Shown here: in pieces, positions 1 to 9,033 of the stretch | Layout: each line of letters opens with the position of its first letter | How positions within the stretch are numbered: the first letter of the stretch is position 1 | From: Locusta migratoria | Taxonomy: Eukaryota > Arthropoda > Insecta > Orthoptera > Acrididae | Direction of reading: 5' to 3' | DNA length: 64,000 nucleotides | NCBI GenBank assembly: GCA_026315105.1 | Contig: CM048755.1 | Location: 754,187,301 to 754,251,300 of the forward strand | Notes under the pieces: generated by a model | Databases searched by the model: none | What the model was told of the DNA's origin: nothing | The model's input: only the letters and a program-made list of their open reading frames with translations | Made by a program: the position numbers and the translations under genes

Positions 1-74
1 TTTTTCATTGTTCCCCAGTTTGAGGAATCACCTGTTTTTCTGCATATTATGTAAATTACTTATGTCAACTTTCT

Positions 75-165
75 AAGCTAGTTCATGAGTAGTCTGTAAG
101 TTTAGGGACTGATGACCCCGCAGTAAAGTCCCATAAGCTTTACAAAGATTTGAACATTTGATTTG
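75..165 (+). mobile_element. tRNA-derived SINE, 3' fragment
   Basis: The segment from 'ctagttcatgagtagtctg' through 'gggactgatgaccccg' to 'cccataagctttac' matches the 3' half of the full SINEs at 34471-34665 and 43091-43287. The tRNA-like head with A and B boxes is missing, so this is a 5'-truncated copy. It has no coding potential; the antisense frame across it is a shadow. Confidence 0.8.
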
Positions 166-375
166 TCACACAAGGTAAGGTTTATAACTACATAGTTATA
201 ACTTTTGGCCGCCTTGTGTCGTTGTTCTCGCCTACACCGCTGTGTCGCTACGCGGTGTCCGATGCGGCGACACTCCGCCGACGCCCAAGGTCGGTCGGCC
301 GATCTCTTGTGATCCCGATCCGACTTCGGTCTCAATATTCTCGCATTATTTTTGCTAGATATATTGTAGTGTTTC
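166..375. other. GC-rich spacer, no gene seen
   Basis: This stretch is GC-rich (near 'gatgcggcgacactccgccg') inside AT-rich surroundings. The open antisense frame across it is compositional: low-complexity Arg-rich, with no recognisable domain. I see no gene. Confidence 0.4.
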
Positions 376-915
376 CTATATTATGGTAATAACTTGATTG
401 CCGGCAGCTAGGTGCGGCGTGCCAGCTGCCGTCTGACAGCGGACAGTCTCGTAACCTGTCACCTCGTCTTTTCCAGTTTAGCTCTGGCTGCCTTGTCCTT
501 GTCGTTTCATTTGTACGTCATCTGAGGAAATATACATACAAGTATTGGTCCGAGCTTTTCATGTGTGTTACTAATTACGAGGCTCCTGTCCAGCTCCTTC
601 ACGTCTGTCATCCCGCTCGGACACTTTGTTCAGATTGTGTTCCTCACACCTGAGGGACACAAGACTTAGGAGAAATCTAAAAAATATTTTGATCATTGTT
701 CGTTGTTCATATGTATGTGTTGAGTTAGATTTTAAAGTGCGGAGGTACCCACCTATCTTCTTGCGTGGTAAACGCACAGATCGTACCTACATAATGCTGA
801 GAAAAAAAGTAAGTTTATTATTAAGGGGTGGACTAATACGCGTAATTTATTTTTTTATTTTTACTTTTCAGTGCATATTAATTTGTTTTGGAAGAGTTTT
901 TTAAGCCGGTTTTTC
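376..915 (+). repeat. AT-rich interspersed repeat, copy A
   Basis: Positions 376-400 and 664-912 match 2596-2875 (copy B) over most of their length: both have 'taataacttgattg', 'aaaatattttgatcat', 'cacctatcttcttg' or a close variant, 'aagtaagtt..attattaag' and 'ttttggaatagttttttaa' or a close variant. Copy A carries about 250 bp (401-660) absent from copy B. Both copies hold a gtaagt-like donor and a pyrimidine-rich 'ttacttttcag'-like acceptor about 50 bp apart, so the unit may be the 5' leader of an element gene. The class is unknown. Confidence 0.6.
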
Positions 916-967
916 TTTTATTAAAATTTTTATTTTTCGATTTTTGGAGATTCTGAAGTCTCTGAAT

Positions 968-1201
968 ATGGGTACACCTACTAAACGTGCTGCTCATATG
1001 AGACAGAGCCGTTTAAAGGAATCAAACGAAGTCAGGGAGAAACGCATATCTCAACAGATGAAATCTACCTCGAGGACAATTTCAAAACTTGCGAAGAGCG
1101 CAAAAATAGATGTCAAAAGTGCGGTTTTACATGAAGAAAGTTTTCAACAGGGAATTACTTGTCCTAACGACTTTACGGTAGGTGACTCAAATATCCGGTA
1201 G
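968..1201 (+). CDS. Short Lys/Arg/Ser-rich ORF downstream of repeat copy A
   Basis: From ATG 968 this encodes 77 residues, starting MGTPTKRAAHMRQSRLKESN and rich in K, R, S and E. The periodic basic pattern (MRQSRLKESNEVREKRIS) resembles STPR-type basic repeats seen at the N-termini of some helicase or transposon proteins. That resemblance is compositional and I do not claim homology. It follows copy A directly, which suggests the N-terminal piece of a transposon gene that ends early at 1199-1201. It could also be a chance ORF. Confidence 0.3.
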   Translation: MGTPTKRAAHMRQSRLKESNEVREKRISQQMKSTSRTISKLAKSAKIDVKSAVLHEESFQQGITCPNDFTVGDSNIR

Positions 1202-1615
1202 TCCATAAAAGATTCGGCCGAGTACCGTTAATTTGCTCCTAAGAATTGAAGAGTTCCGTTACTTTGTCATGGATCCCATAATCAGAACCTAATCAAACTT
1301 TCATCAAACTACCTTTGAAGTAAATTCTTACCTATTTTTTTTTTTTTTAAACCATCGAAATCGGTTGGCGTGGTATTGAGTTATTTATCCATTTGTTGCG
1401 TACATACTTAATACAAATTTAAGACGTGGTTTTCCTATGGATGCCATTGTCAGAACGGAACCAAATTGAAATGGGAGCAAATAGGAAGGACCAGGTTTCA
1501 AATAAAAAAAAAGAATCATAAAAATAGGTTCACACAGTCAAAGGTTCTGAGGTAACATAGAAAAATTGTCGAATTGAGAACCACATCCTTTTTTAAAGTC
1601 GGTTAAAAATGTTAG
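1202..1615. other. Intergenic or intronic spacer
   Basis: AT-rich sequence with an oligo-T run near 1330-1348 and an oligo-A run near 1504. No coding motif, tRNA-like box or repeat match was recognised. Confidence 0.4.
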
Positions 1616-1860
1616 CTATTGAAATAAATGCCGGAGAGATAGAAAAGCTACTAAAATCGCTCAATAGAGGAAAGGCCACTGGACATGATGGAATACCCAT
1701 TACAATTTACACAGTGCGCGCGTTGGAACTTGTCCTCACAACAACAGTGTACCATGTCCCTAAGTAACAGAAAAGGGCGTAGATCATTCTCTTTTTCAAT
1801 AAGGCTTGTCGAATGGATGCACAAAACTATAGGCCTATATCTCTGACGTCGGATAGTCGA
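1616..1860 (+). pseudogene. LINE reverse-transcriptase fragment (CR1-like)
   Basis: Around 1621-1705 the + strand encodes INAGEIEKLLKSLNRGKATG then HDGIP, the conserved N-terminal block of non-LTR RTs. At 1814-1846 it encodes DAQNYRPISLT, the next RT block, in the same order as the CR1-like element at 51155. The two blocks are in different frames and the sequence between is degraded, so this is a dead fragment of roughly 80 codons. Confidence 0.75.
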
Positions 1861-2031
1861 ATAGTCACGCCCCTCTCGGCGAGAGGAGGTCATCCTGGCT
1901 CGGTTGCGGATCGGTCACTGCCGATTCAGCCACCGTCATCTGCTAACCGCTGACCCTGCACCGCTGTGGTGAATTGCTGACGGTGCGACATGTTTTACTG
2001 TCTTAATTTTAATCCTCTCTGTGTAGCCCTT

Positions 2032-2219
2032 CAAATGTTCAAATGTTTGTTAAGCTTATGGGACTTAACTACGGGGTCATCAGTCCCTAAACTTATAAAC
2101 TACCTTATACTAAAGACGGCACAAATATCCATGCCCGAGGGGGGATTCGAACCCCCGACCGTAATGGCCATGGAGACCGTGACTGAAGCGCCTCAGTCTC
2201 CTCGGCCACCGCGGCCGGC
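2032..2219 (-). mobile_element. Full-length tRNA-derived SINE with 11-bp TSD
   Basis: Read on the minus strand it starts 'gccggccgcggtggccgagg', has a B box 'gggttcgaatccccc', and ends with 'gggacttaactacgg' (plus-strand view) and 'aaatgttcaaatg'. It is flanked by the perfect direct repeat 'gtgtagccctt' at 2021-2031 and 2220-2230, a target-site duplication. The open + frame across it is a shadow of the SINE. Confidence 0.93.
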
Positions 2220-2587
2220 GTGTAGCCCTTAATTTGCCGTCTACTCTGGAGGAACTTTTAGCTGACTACACACGAGCAGCTGCTCGAGTTTTGCGTTTTA
2301 TCAACATGGCTAATTTATCAAAGGATATTTAACCCTTCTATTTGATTTGTTTATCCTTCTGTTTTAGCTTCCTCTGGATCTCTCCTTTCTGGCAGTTCTC
2401 AATTTTTTTCCATGTAAGCGAATCTCTGTTCCGATCCGGGCGCTAATGACCTGAGAAGTTGTGCGCCATAAAACCACAAAAGAAGAAGAAAAATAAAATT
2501 AAAAAAAAAAACAACATCCATGCTAGACGGGGATTCGAATCTCCCTCCCCTCCTTGCCTGACACCGACTGCAAAAATAATAATTGTA

Positions 2588-2875
2588 ACAACATTATATT
2601 ATCGTAATAACTTGATTGACTTTTAAGTAGTCTTAATATTTTTCGTTTCATTTGACTATGGAGAACTCTAAAAATATTTTGATCATTTTTATTCATAGGT
2701 ATGATTTCAGTTAGATTTAAAGTGCTTAGGTACCTACCTACCTGTCTTCTTGTACCTACATATTGATGAGTAGAGAAAGTAAGTTGATTATTAAGTTGTA
2801 GAAGAACACGCAATTATTATTATTTTACTTTTTAGTTCATATTAGTTTTGGAATAGTTTTTTAATTTATTTTTTG
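2588..2875 (+). repeat. AT-rich interspersed repeat, copy B
   Basis: Homologous to copy A (376-912), in the same orientation about 2.0 kb away, but without copy A's extra 250 bp. No ORF equivalent to the one at 968 follows it. The pair could be terminal direct repeats of one element or two independent insertions. Confidence 0.6.
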
Positions 2876-3260
2876 TCGTTAGTATTACTACAGTGCGATC
2901 TTCGTCTGTAAAACAGCTTTGGGAAAAAAGAGTTTTAGTATTTGGGCGTTTTGTATGTCATCTGTTTCAGCCCCACAACGTGTTTTGCCTTTCCCTTTTG
3001 ATCTGTTTACTGACTTAACATAAGGTCGTTAATAACGCATTGCCCTCCTTTCGACACTATTTTGTTGTTGCTTATCTGTGATGGTTGTGTGGTAACTAGT
3101 AGCGTGGGCTGCCATTGACACAACCTTTTGCCTCTGAAGTGGTGCCACGAAGCACTGAGTAAGGGAAATCACAAAGTGCTGAGCAATAAAACGTGGGTTT
3201 GCGCTACCCCAGATGACCGCGTGGACCTGAGGAGAGCCCTGTAAGTCGTGGTCTAATGAC
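2876..3260. other. Sequence upstream of the candidate first exon
   Basis: No repeat match was recognised. The sequence becomes more GC-balanced toward 3050-3260. If exon 3261-3294 is real, part of this is its 5' UTR or promoter. An in-frame TGA lies near 3219. I saw no clear TATA box. Confidence 0.3.
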
Positions 3261-3294
3261 ATGGGGAAGCCATCAGGTGTGACAGCCAAAAATG
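3261..3294 (+). CDS. Candidate first coding exon of the host gene
   Basis: ATG 3261-3263 has G at -3 and G at +4 and follows an in-frame TGA near 3219. It opens 11 codons (MGKPSGVTAKN) plus one base before a strong donor, 'aatg|gtaagtattt', at 3295. The leftover single base joins exactly with the two leading bases of the exon at 4390 to make an Asp codon. The donor match and phase fit are direct observations. That this is the true start is inference, since such a short exon could occur by chance, and another upstream exon could be used. Confidence 0.45.
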
Positions 3295-4206
3295 GTAAGT
3301 ATTTGAGGGAATTGTGACGAGATCGCAGAACTTGACGGACACCTTGTGCGCTCAGGTGTTATCTCTTACGCGACAGTAACGCCGGGTTTCAACAAGATAA
3401 TGTTCGTTCGCACAACATGTGTCTTGTAAACTGCGTGTGTGATGTTGTACTCTCCTGTCCCCAGGGGAGCCTGTGTGCCAGTACCCAGGATACGAGGCCC
3501 ACTTGTGTTGCAGCTTGCTGCAATGGAGAGAATGTAATGTCCATCTAGGGCACAGCGGTTGTCACATAATACTGATAACTTGACTTACACAATGACTCGA
3601 TTTTGTAATGTCTGAAAATAAATGACATAACGTCCCCTCTCGTTGTGTCAAGTTGCATTTCGTTTTCTGTTCCCCTTGTCGGCGCTTCACTTCAGAGTAT
3701 ATGCTGTTTACCTGATATTGGTAAACACAGAGGCAATGTTTTTTCGTTCTTGCTTCATTGTTAACAATGTTCTCATTTGTAGCGGAAAATTGTACAAATT
3801 AACTAATCCATAGCTTTGGACTTGTGACAATGATTATTAAGTCGACGTGTCTATTGTATGAATCAGGCTTTTAGTAATGCCTCTTCATCTATTCCTTTTT
3901 TGCACCGCTTTTTTTCACTTTGTATGTTTTCTTAGCTGTGTATAATTAAAATGATTAGTTGTAGTAAAATGTATCAACTGTGAGTTGCCTTAGCAATCAC
4001 TCGACGAAGCAGTATGTTTATTTTTTTTATGCTGCTGTAAGTTAAATGTGAGTTACCTACCTGCTAGCTGTTCATGAGCAGTCTGAATGGACTGAAATAC
4101 AGACATTTGTGTGCGTATGTCAATGACTGCTGATAAGAACCATTTAACATGTCTACAGTTAGCCTAGAAATATAAACATTTTAATATTACCTTATTTCAA
4201 CTGTGA

Positions 4207-4270
<64 letters not shown>

Positions 4271-4389
4271 AAGTTCCCGTATTAATTTCATAGTACTGCA
4301 AAAGTGAAACGTCACACTTTTTAAATTTGTTTTCTAATATAACTAATGAACTGTGTAAGGAAGCTAAAACATTTTTCTTTTCTTTGCAG
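3295..4389 (+). other. Candidate intron 1 and unassigned sequence
   Basis: 1,095 bp between a gtaagt donor at 3295 and a pyrimidine-rich acceptor ending 'tttctttgcag' at 4389. It contains the (TG)n tract at 4209-4269. No other gene or recognised element was seen in it. Confidence 0.45.
4209..4269. repeat. (TG)n microsatellite
   Basis: About 30 uninterrupted TG dinucleotides, lying about 120 bp upstream of the splice acceptor at 4389. Confidence 0.98.
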
Positions 4390-4454
4390 ATCGTGAAGAA
4401 CAACTTCTAATGGTCGGGAAAAAAGGGTTCAACGGTATTACATCAACAACCAGT
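4390..4454 (+). CDS. Internal 65-bp exon of the host gene
   Basis: The exon sits between a strong acceptor (long pyrimidine tract, 'ctttgcag') and a consensus donor 'gtaagt' at 4455. Two of its three frames contain stops; the open one reads (D)REEQLLMVGKKGFNGITSTT then S and ends in phase 0. The large exon at 38728 also begins in phase 0 and is open from its first codon. The start phase matches the one-base overhang of the candidate exon at 3261-3294. No known domain is visible. Transcript data would settle it. Confidence 0.6.
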
Positions 4455-4460
4455 GTAAGT

Positions 4461-5339
4461 AAACTTCAATTGATTCATACTTTATGAAATTATAATGTAT
4501 TATTTTATGATGGTCGTTTCATAATACTGTTTTTTTGGGTATTATATCTGCAGGAACACCGTAGTGGTTAGCGGTGTTGGTCTTAGTTTTCTATGACACA
4601 ATAGCAGTAGCAGCAGCGAATAGAGAGATATCCGGGACAATTTATATCAAATTGATGCAAACTAACTTCCCAAACCCTCACCTCCTTATCTCTTCGTCTC
4701 CCCTCCCCTTCACTACACAGGAATTCTGCACCACGGATTGGAACCCTCGACCTCTCGATTCCGGAATCACTCCCAACACCCTATTGCCGATTCTGCGTCA
4801 CTTTGATATGTAAGTTAATTATTAGTCCCCCACCCCTCCTCCAAATCCTGTTCCTACTAAAAAAAAGGCGGAAATTCGACGATAGTGTTCTAGGAAGACG
4901 TATTCTTTATTCAGTTATAAATCGCTTTTTCTCGATCCCACGTGTGCGATAAACACGTACACATTCCAAATATATTTATTGCTGCCTGGCAAGGCTGGAC
5001 AACAGTCACAAGGCGTAATCCTCTTATCTGTCCCTACTGATGTGCTTTGAACCAAGGATATGCACATGCGTAGCATACTACCGATCCAGTAGGGGTGTAA
5101 TTTGCAAATTATCAACGTTAAAAAATGCTTGTAGTGTATCTTAGTATCTAAAATCTTTCGGGGTATTCTTCTTATATAAAAGTTTCAGGGCAGGATTTGA
5201 CATGTCACCATGAGAGCTCATCGCATGGTCCTATGATTTTTTCAGAGTGTTATGTGAACACGAGATTCGCATAACACATTCGCAAATGAAATATCCCACA
5301 TGAGACCTTTCAACTACATATCAAAATGAGACTAAAAGT
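4461..5339. other. Intron sequence without recognised gene
   Basis: Mostly unassigned. At 4560-4590 'acaccgtagtggttagcggt' resembles a tRNA A-box region, and 4735-4760 contains a degenerate B-box-like string, so 4555-4800 could be a decayed SINE. The open frames here show no domain. Confidence 0.3.
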
Positions 5340-5344
5340 CCAAC

Positions 5345-6232
5345 TTATAAACTACTAGCTGTAAACCCGGCGTTGCCCGGGTGTTTCTTTATTCTACACT
5401 CTCGTAGTCCGCCTCCCCTTCCCTCCTCTATCTGCATTCATCTCTTTCTTTCCCATGTCTCTGTTCGTTTCCACTTTTCCCTTTCTCGGCAATGGTTTTT
5501 GCAAGGCACCCTCTGCCATGTACCATACGAACATGTATGTATCTGGTGACCTTCCTCTTGGTATAAGAGTCGTGTGTGGAAAAAATTCATCAAGATCTGA
5601 GAAAATCTATTCATTTTGTCAAAGTTCGTATGTTAAGTATCCTCCACCGCGCACCGAACGTAGTTTTATACAGACAGTGACATTCCTCTTGTTTTTATGG
5701 TGAAGTGTGCAAAATTTCATAAATATCGGAACAAAACTATAGATTTGTGCGCAATAGAAACACAGTCACATTAAAAAAACGCACTTTGTTGTTCTCAAAT
5801 TTTCCAGTTTTATTTCATACAACCTGTGTTCTGAGAACAACGAAAACAACAAAAAAAGGATCTGTAAAATCGGTCGAGCTGTTCTCAAGTTATGATGTGA
5901 CCAACATACTTAGGGATCCGTTTTTATCTTGCAAGATACTCTACCCCATACACCGCAAGAAACTTTAGGTAGACGGTGACCTTCCTTTTGAAGGTCAAGC
6001 GTGGAAAGTTTTGTGAAGGTCGGAATGAAACTATAGATTTCGTCAGTCTGTAGGAAAAGTATCCTCCGCCATGCACCTTCATTCCGTCCTATCGTAAATA
6101 CTTTCTTAGCTATCATCTTCTACCTTTAAACTACATACTGGCTAAATTTCAGCTTCATAGGTGCAGTAGTTTGAGATTTCGTGTTAGTGAGTGAGTGAGT
6201 GAGTGAGTGTCCTTTCGCTTTTATATAGATAC
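5345..6232 (+). repeat. Unclassified 'cccggcgttgcccg' repeat, copy 1
   Basis: Begins near 'ctgtaaacccggcgttgccc' and ends with a (GAGT)n run (6186-6208) followed by 'tttatatagata'. Internal modules of the type 'tatcctccaccgcgcaccg' followed by 'gtgtgcaaaatttcataaa' recur near 5637, 5935 and 6058. Copies with the same head or internal phrases lie at 14727-16215, 32140-32430 and 55355-55435. No convincing protein is encoded. It resembles non-autonomous interspersed repeats reported in arthropods; the class is not determinable here. Confidence 0.65.
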
Positions 6233-6685
6233 AGCTTCAATTATGAGCCATCAGATGCTCTACCTTCTGTGTTACCTGTTTCTGCTCCTAAATTATCTTT
6301 GGTGTTACATAAACTGCAACAAAACAGCAGCTTACCTGAAATGAAATAAGATGGGAGAGCCTGAGTAATGATCTGAAGCTTTTCCTTTAGGACATCACCT
6401 TAGAGGGCCGCCTGTCTTGGGATAGCTTTCTGCATGTACAGTAGTCCTATAACAGGATATTCTGTCAGTCTTTCGTGAGCAGACCTTGGACTCTGACACT
6501 GATACGAGAATACGGAATTGCATCCTAAGGGAGAGGTGAACTACAATCACGACTAGCAAATTAGGTGTAATGGGAACCACAGACACTTGCACACAATATT
6601 AGTTCGTAATTTTTTGAAATAATGTTGTTTTAACGATAACATTGAATTACCTCTGGTGTTCACTCAGTTCTAGTGTGTGTGCGCG

Positions 6686-6750
<65 letters not shown>

Positions 6751-6889
6751 GGGTGGTTTGAATAAACTGCGTCAATATTTTTGATGGAAGTTGCTGAAGA
6801 CGACCGCCACTACCTCGCCTAAAAACACAACCAAGTGCGTTGGCTTCAAAGTTCCTGTGTGCAAAGGCTCTATATGCTTGCTCCATACT
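6233..6889. other. Intron spacer with (GA)n tract
   Basis: No gene recognised. It contains (GA)n at 6688-6747, whose translation as Leu/Ser repeats produces a spurious minus-strand ORF. Confidence 0.4.
6688..6747. repeat. (GA)n microsatellite
   Basis: About 30 uninterrupted GA repeats following 'tgtgtgtgcgcgtg'. Confidence 0.98.
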
Positions 6890-7576
6890 TCACCCTATCC
6901 CCCAGGGGGCCCACAGCTCTTTTGTGGGTACGTGTGTGACGCGCATGGGTCCCCGAGCCATTGCAGCCTTTTTTCCTACTTTCCCCAGGCTGCATTACCT
7001 CTCCTAGTTCCCCCTCCTTCCCATCCCAATCGCTCCCTCCCACCCTCTCCAACCCCGTCTCTCGGCGTTTCTCTAGATAACGGTTTGGCTATCCCATGGT
7101 ACCGATTGTCCTGCAATTTTGGTTTTGCCTGCTGTTTACACCGGTTTTCGGCCCAGTTTGGTCCCCCTCGGGGTTTGACCTTCCACAGCAAAATCCTCCG
7201 ATAACGTGTGACCCAATTGGGGAAGAAGTCCCGACCTAGCCCCCCCCCCCAATGTGCGGGTCCCATGCTTTCCTTTCCACTTCCTTTCCTCGCTGTAGCC
7301 CCCATTTCCCGCTAGGTCCCCAGCATGTGTAGCCAGTCCGTGTGGGGGGGCTGTTATGTACCCTTTGGCTGAGCCCCCTGACACCACAGCGATCACACTA
7401 CTGGTGTCTGAGCTGCGACCTCTCCATGCAAGCCAAGGAGTTGATGCCTGTCTTTGGGGGTATCAGAACTCCGCGCAATGGCCATCGTGCCAGGTGGCCT
7501 TTGCTAAGGCTGGGTGGCGGCCATGGAGAGAGCCCCTGTTTCGGAGTGGGTGACACCAGGGCAGACGTCTAGTACT

Positions 7577-9033
7577 ATGAAAAGAGTTAGACTCCAAAAT
7601 GTTCGTGCATCGGCCGTCTCTCAAGACAGGAAGATGTCTTTTAATGCTGATACTGTGGACACGAGGATGTTTCCCTCCCTCGCTACCCCTTGGGAGGAAG
7701 GTCAGGCTCGCCTGTTAGGAGCAAAACCCTTTCCTCTCTACCTGGTTTGTCAAGGACTGATGGAGGAACTTTCACTTCCACTAAACCACTGTTCTTTGTT
7801 GAGACCATAGAGGACAAGTTTGGTGAAGTGGAATCAATGAGTAAACTTAGATCTGGCTCGTTGCTTATTAAAACAGTCTCGGCAGCCCAGTCTGAGGCTT
7901 TGCTCGCCTGCACCACTCTTGGCGACATCCCAGTGACAATACTCCCGCACAAATCTCTGAATATGGTACAGGGTGTAATATTCCACCGGGACCTCCTCCT
8001 TCAAACTGATGAGGAGCTTAGGGCCAACCTCGAGTGGCGTGGTGTACATTTTGTTCGCCGCGTTCAGAAGGGACCTAAAGACAACCGCATTGATACTGGG
8101 GCCTTTATTGTGGCCTTCGAGGGGGACACACTCCCAGAGAAGGTCAAGATAATGATATATCGATGTGATGTGAAGTCCTACATTCCACCTCCCATGTGAT
8201 GTTTTCGATGCATGCGGTTTGGCCATATGTCCTCTCGCTGTACAGCAGTCCCTGTATGCGGTGATTGTGGATGCCCACTACATGAGGAGAGCCCCTGTGT
8301 TCCTCCGCCAGTGTGCGTCAACTGTCATCAACACCACTCTTCGCAGTCGCCAAATTTTCCTATGTCCAAGAAAGAAAAGAAAATTCAAGTGTACAAATCC
8401 CTGGAGCATTTGACATACCCTGAGGCCCGCAGTAAGTATGAACGTCTGCATCCTGTGCAGATGGCGACTACCTTCGCTACGATGTTATCCTCTAACTTTT
8501 CACCCTCCCCTTCCCACTCCCATCTCCCCCCTACATCCCATCCCCCCCTCACATCGCCCTCTCCTGTAGCTCCCGTAGCCCTCTCTTTGTGTCCCACCCC
8601 TTGCCAGTTGGAGAAGTGCACCCCTTCTCCGGCGCCTGCCGGTGACAGTGCCCCATCTCAGGGCCTTCTGTCTCGGTGTTCCCCAGATTGGAAATCTTCA
8701 ACCTCCAGTCGGCCATCGGACTCACAGTTGCTGAGTTCAAAGGTTGCCCAATCTTCGTCAGTACCAGACCTAACTGAAAAAAGTTATCTCTCTGGGACTG
8801 GTCCTCCCTGTCCCACAAGAGGGAAAGAGAAAGAGAAAGAGGAGGAGGAGGAGGAGGAGAAGAAGAAGAAGAAGAAGAAGAAGAAGAAACCAAAATTGCA
8901 AGATAAAGCCCCTCCGGTACCATCGGAGGTGCCGACTGTGCTTTCGCAACTCGCTCATCCCATTGAGCCTGATCAGCTATTTATGGATGTTGTCCCTTTT
9001 TCTTTGGTGACGGACGCTGACAAAGCAGTGTGA
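7577..9033 (+). pseudogene. I-clade ORF1 (gag-like, zinc knuckle), broken
   Basis: ORF1 proteins of I elements bind the element RNA. ATG 7577 opens a frame that shifts near 7690-7700 into the frame carrying GGTFTSTKPLFFVETIEDKF and the central domain. A TGA at 8197-8199 lies immediately before the first knuckle, CFRCMRFGHMSSRC (CX2CX4HX4C). A second, CGDCGCPLHEESPC, follows, then CVNCHQHH. Next come the family's usual segment after the knuckles (KKEKKIQVYKSLEHLTYPEA), a Ser/Pro-rich tail and a purine tract (8824-8888) coding Glu/Lys runs. At least one frameshift and one stop disable it. It overlaps ORF2 by a few bases. Confidence 0.85.

Noticed and set aside
1990..2232. 80-residue + strand ORF
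   Set aside because: It crosses an antisense SINE with a TSD; the residues are a translation of the SINE.
2521..2560. B-box-like 'ggggattcgaatctccc'
   Set aside because: Only about 30 bp with no head or tail; too little to call a SINE.
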